In this document: piece by piece, positions 23,601 to 32,811 of the stretch
Position numbering within the stretch: position 1 is the stretch's first letter
How the letters are laid out: every line of letters starts with the position of its first letter
NCBI RefSeq assembly: GCF_019175285.1
Contig: NC_056527.1
Coordinates: 119,348,101-119,412,100, forward strand
Origin: Sceloporus undulatus
Lineage: Eukaryota > Chordata > Lepidosauria > Squamata > Phrynosomatidae
Direction of reading: 5' to 3'
DNA length: 64,000 nt
The notes under the pieces: model-generated
Database searches by the model: none
What the model was told of the DNA's origin: nothing
What the model saw: only the letters and a program-made list of their open reading frames with translations
Translations under genes and position numbers: made by a program

Positions 23601-26600
23601 GCTGAAAGTACACACACACACACACACACTCTTTGCAGTGAGAGGAGCCAAGAAGTCAGGGGACAGTTGGAAAGAACACTTCTTTTGATTTACTTACTAA
23701 ATGCTTATACCAACTTTCTACTGAAAATAGTTCCAAAGCATTTTAGGAAAGAGGGAGAAATCAGTAAAAAGGACCAACTAGGTGAAAATCTGCTTCAGCA
23801 GCAAATCAGCTTAAATGGCAGGAGTTTGTATCTGAAGGATGGCAGAAATGAAGGCCACCTGGCTTCCCTTCTCAAGGGTTCCAGAGCCTGGGAGCAGCCA
23901 CTGAGAAGTCCTTCTCTCATGTCTCCCTCCCTCCAAATTGTGCCTCTGAAGGTGACAAGACATCTCCCTGGGATTGTGAAACCTAGGCTGGAGGCTGACG
24001 TGGGAGAATGTGGTCTTTCAAGCCACTTGGCCACAAAACCAAGCACTTCAGCTGTCCTCTTTTGGCCCAGAGGATTCTGGCATTAGCCTAGAAGTACTTC
24101 TGTCTGAGGCAAGTGCATTTTCTGCATAGACCCATACCCTTCTTTGATGGTTTGGCTTTTTCCATATGCCTGTGGCCTATTTCCACCCTGTCCCCATTTA
24201 CCTGGTTGAAATACACTCTTCCCTTCGTTGCCTGCGGACAATTCAGCCTGAACCAGTGACTTCCCAGCTCCTGCCAGTTCCCCCCTCCCCCAGTCCTGTT
24301 TAACAGCTTCTGTGTCTCCTTGTTAAGGTTAAACCTCCAGCATTCTTGTTCCAGGGAAGGGTGTCCCTTTCATCCCAGAAACATTCCTCATTGCCTCACC
24401 AAGCTCAGTCTGCCTACAGACATTATTCTCAGTGTTGCTATTGCTCTTTCAAACAGCCAGACAAAGAGAAGGCAGGCAATGACTGTGCAAAAGTACACTA
24501 AGTCTTGGGGAAAGGTGATGCATACAGCTCTCCAAAGAGCGTGGAGTCACAGAGAAGCCCCCAACCAATATATATATATAAAAGATATGCTTCACAAGCT
24601 GATGGGCCAGTTAAGTAGATGAGAGACCTGAGCCCACCCTTGATCACCTTCCAGCAGCCCTTGTCTTGCTCCAAGGACGTAGCCAGGGGGGGGGGGGGGG
24701 GGGGGGGGGGGCCCCCCCCCCCCCCAATCAGGTCCTGGGGGGCATTCAGGCTCCTTCCCCCCCCCTCCCCTCCATTAAAACCACGGCGAGGGAACAGAGG
24801 AAAGACAAAACAAAAGTTCCTCTTTTCCCTCTCCGTGGCTTTAATGGAGGGGGGAGGGAGGAGGAAGAGAGGGAGGGGGAGAGAGACAGACAGAGAGAGA
24901 GAGGGAGTCCCTATGATTCGCTTTCGTTTCCTTCAGAGTCCTGCTTCCTCCTCCCCTCCCTTCCTCCCTCAGGGAGAACTGAAGAAAAGAAGGAAAAGGT
25001 GACTTCTAACTTTTAGCTGTTATATCCATGTACAATATAGTATAATAATAATAATAATAATATCCCTTACCCAAAGTGTTGAGGATTAGATGTATTTTGG
25101 ATTTTGGAGTTTTTCAGATTTGGGTATATTGATATACAGTATGATGTCTAATGGGATATTATACTGGGAGATCATGGGATCCATGTATGTCTCATATGCA
25201 TCTCATAGACATAGACTGAAGGTAATTGAATGCACAATATTTTTAAAATCATGTTGTGCTTCAGCAAAACCCTGAGACCACTATGCCGCCTTGTATCATT
25301 CAATAATTCAGGATTTCCAAGTTTCCTTGAGTTGGGGGTCAGACCAGATGCTCTCAGGGTCAGTTTGGGGTTTTGGAAGTCCAGAGAAAGGAGACTCAGG
25401 CTCTACTCTGGACATTTCTCCTGAGAATGGACTCATCTTTTCAAAAACAGTCATTTCTGGATTTTTGCAACAACAAAAAAGAGGAGGAAGGTCTGTGATG
25501 CAAAAAGCAAGAGGCTTCCTTCTTCCAGCCTTGTTTTTTCTCTTTTTAAAAGACAAATAGAATAAACTACAGTTAGCTGGCCCTTTTTCAGCATGTCAAT
25601 GGGGATGCTTTGATGGAGAGTTCCTGCATGGCAGAATGGGGTTGGACTAGATCAGGGCCCTTCGTGGGGTCTCTTCTAACTCTATGTTTTTATGATTAAT
25701 TAATATATGGAATCAATCTAAGATGATGAATCGTGGCTGTGGAGTCCTATGGCCCTGCTCCAGGCAATGCTAGACTGCAGGCCCCATCATCCAGCAGCAC
25801 CACAGACTGATGGGAACTGCAGTCTAATAAGGCTGCACACTGCAGAAATAATCCAGTTCGACACTGCTTTAATGCTATGGAAAATCCTGCGATTTCCTGA
25901 CAAAGAAGGCTAAATGTCTCACAAAACTACAATACCCAGATGTTGTTGTTGTTGTTATTTTCTTATATCCCGCCTTTCTCCCAATATACAGACTCAAGGT
26001 GGTGATTTTTCCATAGCATTAATCTATAGTATATCTTTCTACAATGTAGATGGACACCTCCATTACATAATTTGTTGAGGATGCTTTGACTGGGAGTTCC
26101 TGCATGGCAGAATGGGGTTGGACTGGATCAGGGCCATTCTAGGGGTCTCTTCTAACTCTATGATTCCATGATTCTGTAGCACTCTGAGCCTACTGTGATT
26201 TTAATAGTTTTTAAAGGTATAAAGGTATAAAGTCTTATAATGCAAGCCATGCACCGATGGACTATTGCACTATAATTTTTTATTGATTGATTTTATACCC
26301 TGCCTTTCTCCCAAAATAGGATTCTCTTAAAAGGGTTTGTTTAATATAAAAAGAAAGGAACGTATAATGGCTTGGAATTAAAAATTATGATTGATAGATA
26401 GATAGATAGATAGATAGGTATTGGAATTAAAAGGTGTGTGTGTGTGTCTCAAAATTAAAAATCCCTCTTGGAAGTGGGAATGAAATGTGTGGATGCAGCC
26501 TGGGTTTGTAGCTCAGCTCAGATGTTGGAATACAGTGTCTCAAAGCATGAGCAGAGTGCCTCTGAGCATGAACAGAGTGGCTGCCGCTCATTGCTTGAGC

Positions 26601-28619
26601 AGCTGCACTTTGCTTTATCGAGCTGAATTTATCTGATGTAAACACCTTCAGAGGAAGGACTCAGTTTGCATCTGCACTGAAAAAATAATCCAGTTTGATG
26701 CCACTTTAATTGGCCTTGGCTCCATGTTGTGAAATGCTGGGATTTGTAGTTTGTTGTGGCACCTGACAGATGACTCAACTACAGTTCCCAAGATTCCATT
26801 GCATGAAGCCATAACGGAAGTTAAAGTGGTGCCATCAAGGTGTCGCGGGTAAACGCTCGACCCTGTTTTTGTGTCTTGGGGGGGACTCTTAGCCTCTCAA
26901 AATGGTGGCACTTAGTCTTGACCCCCCCCTTCCCAAAATCCTGGCTACGTCCTTGCTTGCTCCCAAAGAGCTCCTGCTGATTCTGCTTCCCTTTGTCTCC
27001 AGGCTCCCCCTCTCCTGATCTCTCCTCTTCCTCTGAGCTCAACAGTCCCTGGAGGTTGAGGCCTGGGTCGCAGGCACTGGATGAGAGAGGACTGATGCTT
27101 CAGCTGCACAAGGTAGGGAGACCTCAGCGGACACACATCTGGCAGATGCCATCCTGGAAAAGCAGGCAGTATTAGCCGCATTGTGGGAGTCCAGGCTGGG
27201 AGGGCAGGAGGCTTGGCTCCTGTTTGACCAGAATCCCAAACGTGGGGATGGCAGAGGAGGACAGCCTAGCCTTGCAGGGTTCTTTGTTACTCAGAGCAAA
27301 AGTAGGCTTGCTCAGTGCCTGCCATATTCTGTGGTCCAGCTGTGTTTGGGTGAGGATTAGGAAGGGGCGAGGGAGGGATTCTAGGAGTGGGAACAGAGGG
27401 CCTTGAGGTGGAGCAGGGCCACAGGAACTAGCTGTCCAGGACAATGAAAGTTGGATGGTGTGAACCTGCCTCCATCTGGCAGTGTATTCTGTTCATCTGG
27501 CAGGCTTTTCCTGCTGAGGTGAAGGTGAGGCCCCTAGCCATCATTGTTAGGAATCTAATTGAGTTGCAAGGTGAACTCTGCAGCCTTTATTGAGGGCTAG
27601 GGGCTTGCTTTTAATAAATCAAGAGCTGCTCCTTCCAGGGTCAGAGAAGTCCTGGGCCCGGTTGCATTCCAAGGGCCCTTCTGGAACCTCCTTTCCCACC
27701 CAGGCTTGACACCATCCTCTTCCTCTCCAGGCGATTGAGTCTCGGCTGAACATCATGCTAGCTGAGGATCTGGGTGAGGCGTTGGCCAATGGGGTCGTCC
27801 TCTGCCAGCTAGTGAACCATCTGCACCCGCGATCCATTCCCTTCATCCATGTGCCCTCTCCTGCTGTGGTGAGCCTCTGGGGGGAGGCAGGGGGCTTCCA
27901 AAAGTGTCCTGTCCTTGTTCCTTGAGGCTGGGTTCAATCCAGGCCTGGTTGGCTCCTCCAACCCACAGCAGATAGGGACACATCAGTATCTCTCTCTCTC
28001 TGCTTTTCTTTCCTAACAGCCAAAGCTGAATGCTGTAAAAAGTCGGAAGAACGTGGAGAACTTCTTGGCCGCCTGCCACCAGTTGGGAGTTCCGGAGGTG
28101 AGTCTGGTGGGCCCTTGGAGTGGGGTGGGGGACATGGCAGTGGTTAGGGAGAGAAGACCTCCTATAGCAGGGACCCCAAACCCACCCTATTTGTAGATTC
28201 TCTCTCACACATGCAGATGCCCTTTCTAGGGTTCCTGACTTCCTCCTCCCATGGCCCCCCTTTCCCCCCACGCTGCCCTCCACTCCCTTCTGGGCTCCCT
28301 CAGGGGCCTCCTGGCCAGCCCACCGCTCGGCTAGCTCCACTAACCTTGCCATGTCTCTGTCTGTGTCCTTCCTCTCCCTCTCTTGTCCCTGTGTCCTCTC
28401 CACCTGCCGCAGGTCTCTCTCTGTTCTGCCTCTGACCTCTTGCAAGGCAACGTTCGTGGGTTCCTCCGCCTCCTGGAGGCCCTGCTGCTCCTGCATCCCC
28501 CCGCGGGGAAGCCCCTCGCCCCGGCCGCCCTCTCGGAACACCTGGCCGGCTTTGGCGTCTTCTATGTCTTCGTCATGCTGCTCCTGTATCTGGCCTATTG
28601 CAAGCTCTGTGGCTGCTGA
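17641..28619 (+). CDS. LRCH4: LRCH4, membrane-anchored form (5' exon outside window)
   Basis: Leucine-rich-repeat and calponin-homology protein 4, a single-pass membrane protein reported in mammals to modulate Toll-like receptor signalling. Sixteen coding exons are visible: 17641-17785, 17939-18065, 18873-18979, 19144-19280, 19841-19959, 20172-20268, 20485-20572, 20728-20884, 21845-21979, 22718-22775, 23007-23055, 23327-23455, 27003-27112, 27731-27868, 28020-28097 and 28413-28619. All have AG acceptors and GT donors. The first exons encode leucine-rich repeats (LSRNRFAEVPEDACHLMSLE, then DVSSNELQSLP and FSCNRVTCIPV). The middle holds the family motif GGLDSGFNSVDSGSKRWSGN and a charged low-complexity stretch. 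Then comes the calponin-homology region (LGEALANGVVLCQLVNHLHP), and the end is a hydrophobic anchor (FGVFYVFVMLLLYLAY) followed by a short cytosolic tail. The first visible exon starts inside a codon, so the start codon, N-terminus and promoter lie upstream of the window. Phases agree at every junction except in exon 18873-18979, which carries one extra G. Confidence 0.95.
18873..18979 (+). CDS. LRCH4: LRCH4 LRR exon with one extra G
   Basis: This exon encodes the repeat beginning DVSSNELQSLPASMGG and continuing, in the next frame, as LESLRDLNIRRNQIAILPE. The frame changes at a run of seven G at 18914-18920. Six G would give an uninterrupted repeat and a 106-base exon, which is the length needed to join the neighbouring exons in phase. 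As written it is 107 bases and would truncate the protein. The rest of the gene is intact and conserved, so a homopolymer error in the assembly is the likeliest reason. A real loss-of-function allele cannot be excluded from one sequence. Confidence 0.9.
21068..21485 (-). mobile_element. L2-like LINE remnant in LRCH4 intron
   Basis: The minus strand encodes a decayed LINE C-terminal region (KLQLVQRTASRFVNWL, then HWLPVHFQAQFKVL). It lies in the intron between exons 20728-20884 and 21845-21979. Confidence 0.65.
23690..24085 (-). mobile_element. L2-like 3' remnant
   Basis: The minus strand shows decayed L2-type 3' sequence, including the family block around the reversed GGCAGAAATGAAGGCC and GCAGCCACTGAGAAG stretches. 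The boundaries are approximate and the element is old. Confidence 0.4.
24686..24725. repeat. G26-C14 double homopolymer
   Basis: Twenty-six G followed directly by fourteen C, next to the left end of the hAT-like element. Such a block is very hard to sequence and its length should not be trusted. If real it could fold back or form a G-quadruplex. Confidence 0.9.
24769..24850. repeat. Hairpin-forming inverted repeat
   Basis: Arms 24769-24793 and 24826-24850 are inverted copies matching at 23 of 25 bases. The core is CCTCCATTAAA-CCACGG, with a spacer of about 32 bases that itself contains a further complementary block, GAGGAA/TTCCTC. Confidence 0.85.
25585..25700 (+). mobile_element. CR1 3' tail fragment
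   Basis: Contains GAGTTCCTGCATGGCAGAAT and GGGGTTGGACTAGATCAGGG, then TCTTCTAACTCTATG: the standard 3' end of a CR1 element. It lies inside the hAT-like element. Confidence 0.75.
25830..26060. mobile_element. Palindromic MITE interrupted by a LINE tail
   Basis: The left arm (CTGCAGAAATAATCCAG ... GACACTGCTTTAATGCTATG) and the right arm near 26005-26050 are imperfect inverted copies. Between them lies (TTG)n plus TTATATCCCGCCTTTCTCCC, a typical L2-like 3' tail. Related palindromic copies lie at about 3740-3850, 26668-26835 and 38945-39210. Confidence 0.5.
26080..26180 (+). mobile_element. CR1 3' tail fragment
   Basis: GAGTTCCTGCATGGCAGAAT, GGTTGGACTGGATCAGGGCC and TCTAACTCTATGATTCCATG mark a CR1 3' end. 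Confidence 0.75.
26668..26835. mobile_element. Palindromic MITE copy
   Basis: The left arm TCTGCACTGAAAAAATAATC ... GATGCCACTTTAATTGGCC is mirrored by the right arm ending GTTAAAGTGGTGCCATCAA. The right arm runs straight into the right end of the hAT-like element. Confidence 0.55.
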
Positions 28620-30500
28620 GGGGGTGGGGGGGGGGCAGATAGCTGGAGGGCCAGCTGCCTGGTGGGGTTCGGTCATCCTGGGCAGAGGTCCCAATCTGGT
28701 CAGGGCCTCTGCATTTTTAGTTGGTGGGTGTCCCTCCTCCTCCTGGCCCTGGCCTCCTTGTGAGGCCGTTTGGCAAAGACTCATAATTCAGGGGGCAGGA
28801 GGAAGGTTGGGGTGGGCCAGTCAGGAATAGGGCTGGGTGAGAGGGTTGCTGCTTTGGGCAGGGCATGTGCCTTTTTCAAGCCAGCAGCCCTAGAAATGCT
28901 CCCTTTCTCCCACTGGAAACAAGCCCCAAGCAAATGGGGATCGCAAAAGGACAGGTCGCAAAAAGGATGGTCCCTTGCTTGGAGCAGCTCCAGAGCTGGG
29001 GAAAGGCGCTTTCTTAGACTATAGCTCCCAGCATCCTCCAGCCATCAAGGGTTATGGGGAGTTGTAGTCCAAAAAAGCAATGTCCACATTTTGAGTCCAG
29101 GATGCCCTTTCCTGCTGCCTTCCCAGCCGCCTGCTTCCAAGCATTCCCTTCCCTGGTTGTATCTGTGCCTTGTTCCCTTAGTGAAAGTGTTTGGACACTA
29201 AACTTCATTTTGGACACTAGAAATAGTTCTGCCTGGCAAGAAGCCACAGTCTCCCCACAGCCACTTCTGTGCACTTATACCGTGTTGCACTAATTCACGA
29301 GTGCCTGCCGAGGGGAACACAGGCACACACGCACACCAAGTTGTTTTGGTGGGGGAAACCCCACGCGGTGCGTCTCAAACCCTTCATGTCTCAGGGCAGC
29401 TGCGCTCCTGACTTGGCGGCACTTGAAGCCTCAGGCCGCTTCTCCCCAACCGAGGGATAGAGGACAGGACGTCCTTTGCACCTTGGGCATCCCCCCAGGC
29501 CCCGTGTTCTGACTTTAAGAAACACTAAGCCAAAGGCACTCCCTCCCACCCCTTCCCCACACCCCAAAAGACTGGCGGGGAGGTCTCCCCAGAGCTTCCT
29601 TGGCATGGGGGTCCTTCCCATCTCCCCTCAGCTGCCCCCGAGCCCCCTGTCCACTGGCCTTTTGGGCAGGTGGGGGGCCCCCTGCAGCCTCCCTAGGAAT
29701 CCCTTCTCCGTTCGGTTGCTGCGCCTGCCATCCCTTTAGGCCCAGCCCTAATGCCACTGCCTGGGAAGCTTAATTTTGGAAACTTCCAGAGGGGCTTTGA
29801 TGCTTGGAAGTCTCTTCCTTCCCTGGGTGCTGAGGGCCTGACCTTACCTTAACTGTATGGTTTGGAGAGGGCCAAAGTGAGGGAGGAAGCAGAGGAGGAA
29901 GAGGGCACTCGCTCATCTGTGCAAAAGCCTCCAGCTCTGCTTTGTCAGGCGTACTTCAGCGCAGATGGCCTTGCAACCCACAGATTAAACGGAGATACCT
30001 TAATAGCGCAAGGAGCAAGCGGACCCAAGATCCAGCCCTTTGAGTCTCTCCGTTTGCTGCCTTAAATATATTAAATTATACATACATACATATATATATA
30101 TACATATATTTTATATTATATATATATATATATATATTTGAAAAGAAGAAAATATAGACTATTGTAAAGATATTTGCCTTTTTACGCATGTACAATTTTG
30201 TAAATATTCTGTGCGCTATTTATCCTTTTCCTCCTCGTCGGATGGAATTGTTTTTAAAAGGGCTCCAGTTCTTTCCTTCATTTATGATTATTTGTTTGGC
30301 TGTAAATTCACTTTTGTGTGTTTTGTGTGTATAGCCTGTGTTTGGTTTTTCCCTGCCCTTGGCTCACTTCTGTATGTTGAAAAACGTGGAGATATGAATT
30401 TCCACCTAAAAAGACAACCTTGTGGCTTTTGTCGTTGTGTTTGCTTAGGAATTGTGAGGGCTGGATTGTCTACAGTCTCTGCAAAGGCTGCATTAATGCA
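28620..30500 (+). other. LRCH4: LRCH4 3' UTR of the membrane form (end uncertain)
   Basis: No coding exon follows the stop until 31479. The stretch becomes AT-rich near 30060-30300, with a possible poly(A) signal ATTAAA at 30070-30075, a (TA)n tract at about 30086-30140, and TTTTGTAAATATTCTG-type sequence typical of vertebrate 3' ends. A GCT microsatellite lies at about 30520-30550. The exact cleavage site cannot be fixed. Confidence 0.45.
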
Positions 30501-31478
30501 AATGGTCCCAGAGAGCACTGCTGCTATTGCTGCTGCTGCTGCTGCTGCTGCCGCCCCTTCCCCTCTTTCCCAAACTAGGGCTGGGGGGCTCCCCTTCCTC
30601 ATGGCCCCCCAGGAGCAGAAAAAAATGGCAGGGAGGAGTGGCAGGTGGCCCTCGGACGCTGCTCCACTGCAAGTGCCAGCATCCACCAGCCTTGGCTACT
30701 CATGCTGGGATCTGCAGTCTGGCAGCATTGTGGGCGTGCAAAGCTGCGAGGGCATCCCTCCAGGCTGGCTTTCCTTCCTGAAGGGGACGCAGGTTGGAGG
30801 GGCATGGCCTGGACCCAGAGGCAGGCGAGGGGTCTCTCTGCCCTGCCAGGTTGGCCGTCTCCTGAAGGGTCTCCTTCCTCTGAGTCTGGAGGCAGAGCCC
30901 TGGCACTTTTGGGGTGGAGGGAGTCACTTTCTGCCCAAGAGGAGCTCAGTGGTTAAGATGGCCGTTCTGATGATCAGAGCATTGGGAGGTTGGCAGTTGG
31001 AGGCCCAAGGGCTGCATGATGGATGGACTCCCAGCACTAGTCCCAGCTCCTGCCAGCCTAGCAGTTCAGAAGCAAGCAAATGCAAGTAGACAGACAGGTG
31101 CCACTTCTCAGTGGGCCCCCGGAGCAGCCTTCAGGCAACACTGGGCCTTTAGCCTAGAAGCAGAGAGGAGCCCCGGCCCCTGCAGCCCTTGGTGGCTAGG
31201 CACTCGGGTCAAGGGACTGCCTTGGCCTTTGGCCCAGCCAGAGCTGGCAGAGGCCATGCGCACTCTCACTGCCCTGGATGGATGAGGAGTATTACTAAAC
31301 TTATCCAGTGCTGAATGTACAATCCGGATGGAATAAGATAAAGCTGCCTAGAAGCATAATAGACATGAGCGCTTAAATACTAAACCCAGCAAGCCACAAG
31401 CAAACACCAGCCCAGTCCTGGGAGCGCTTCCCAGGCCAGTGCCGCCGCCGCCGCTCTAACCGCTGTCCTCCTCCCCAG

Positions 31479-31610
31479 GAGCGCCTCTGTGGCCCTGGCC
31501 CCCTCCTGGAAGAGGAAGGCGAGGAGGGCCTGGCCCACCCCCTTTGGGCCCTGCTGCAGCTGCTGCTGGAGAGGGGCCCCGGCGGAGCCTCTCCTCCCTC
31601 GGAGTGCTGA
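31479..31610 (+). CDS. LRCH4: Probable alternative last exon of LRCH4 (soluble C-terminus)
   Basis: A pyrimidine tract and CCCCAG acceptor precede an open stretch of 43 codons ending in TGA (31608-31610). It begins ERLCGPGPLLEEEG, continues HPLWALLQLLLERG and ends SEC. It is in phase 0, matching the donor after exon 28020-28097, which ends in VPE. As I recall the family, other LRCH members have calponin-homology C-termini of the form (E)xLCxP-x3-LEExG then ALLxL, and this exon fits that pattern. Joining it in place of exon 28413-28619 would complete the domain and remove the membrane anchor. Splice site, phase and stop are seen; isoform use is inferred. No clear AATAAA was noticed just downstream. 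Confidence 0.7.
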   Translation, partial: ERLCGPGPLLEEEGEEGLAHPLWALLQLLLERGPGGASPPSEC

Positions 31611-32436
31611 CCCGGCTGGGCCTCGGGCAGGGAAGGCGGAGGCCGGCTGCGATGGACGCCTTCGAGGGGCTGGGAGCCCAGGGAGAGAAGGCCTATGATG
31701 TAGCCCCTGATTGGAACTGGGACTGGCTTGATGCCAAACTGTGCTTTTCAGTGACTGTGAGCCATTCTGCTCTTCAGCTGCAAACTCTGGTTTTCACAGA
31801 AGTGCTGCTCTTTCAGGGATCGCTGCTGGAAATGAAGGAAACGCAGACATTTAGGAGCCCCATTTGGAGGCTTCCTCCCAAAAAGTGACAGCATCGCAGG
31901 ACGCCATTGATGCCAAAAGGAGCTCCTCTCAAGCCCTCTGCTTCCGAGCTAAAGAAACCTATGAAGAGCAACCATCCAACTGTTTGTATCGATGCTCTCT
32001 CTCTCTCTCTCTCTCTGGGGTTCTCCTGGCGTTCAGGCCTTGCTTTCCCGCTCAAGGGCAGCGCCAGCAGGGAGGCCCAAGGGCTCCCAGCCCCTCAGCG
32101 CTTCGCGATTGCTTCTATATGATTTAAATGACACAAATAGTAGGCATTTTAATATGACAGGGACCGATTCGCCAATAGAAACGAGGCAGAGGCCAGGTCG
32201 CTGGAACCGCAGAAAGTCCCCTCGGTCGGAGGTGCTTCCCCCTTCCGGCCACAAGAGGAACTACTGCTGCTGCTGCCAACCCTCCTGGGATTCGGGATCA
32301 GTTGCAGCAGCAGCAGCAGCAGGGTCGCTCTAGTCTACAGATCGCAGAAAGCACAGCTAGTCCATTCTCGTCGGACCAAGGGACTTCCTGCCTCACTTCC
32401 GCCGGCGGCCCTCTCGAGAGGCGGGGCGCCTGCCGG

Positions 32437-32444
32437 TGACGTCA
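32437..32444. promoter_or_regulatory. Full CRE, distal
   Basis: Perfect palindrome TGACGTCA, about 375 bases upstream of the SPAG7 start codon and within the CpG-rich region. It is the canonical CREB/ATF site. Confidence 0.6.
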
Positions 32445-32749
32445 TCACGGCTCGCCTTGGCCGCCAACGAGGGGCAGGTTCCGCCCCCTCCCGCCCTGGA
32501 CTACAAGGGCCACAATTCCTCGAGCCGAGCCTTGCCGGCGGAGGACCTCGGGAGTTTGCCATGGAAGAGAAAGCAACTTCCGCAAGGTCTGCCTCCGACT
32601 GAAGTGACGACGGAGAGGGAGCGGGTGGTATCGTCCTCCCAGAGAGAATTAGTGCCCTCCGACTTTTAAAGGAGGCGTCCCGGGAGAAGGCCGCCCCGTT
32701 CGCCAGCCGCAGCAGGGGCTGCTGATCAGCGTCGCCATCGTCGCATCCT

Positions 32750-32757
32750 TGACGTCA
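32750..32757. promoter_or_regulatory. Full CRE, proximal
   Basis: Second perfect TGACGTCA, 62 bases before the SPAG7 ATG and followed by CGCGACG. Its position is typical for a core-proximal CREB/ATF site in a TATA-less promoter. Confidence 0.65.
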
Positions 32758-32811
32758 CGCGACGCCGTGCGTGGTGGGCGTGGCCCGCCCGCTCTGTGCC
32801 GTCCGTCCAAA

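Larger units (their letters stand above)
24672..26955. mobile_element. hAT-like DNA transposon, non-autonomous, with nested repeats
   Basis: A perfect 16-base terminal inverted repeat, CAAGGACGTAGCCAGG, begins at 24672 and is mirrored at 26940-26955. The flanks repeat CTTGCTC(C) at 24665-24672 and 26956-26963, an 8-base duplication if the shared C is counted, as hAT elements make. No transposase is visible. The 2.3 kb interior holds G26-C14 at 24686-24725, a hairpin at 24769-24850, two CR1 tails and two palindromic MITE copies. The right end is 47 bases upstream of LRCH4 exon 27003. Confidence 0.7.

Noticed and set aside
30211-31089. 292-codon plus-strand reading frame after LRCH4
   Set aside because: It contains an alanine run from the GCT microsatellite and otherwise reads 3' UTR sequence; no family resemblance.
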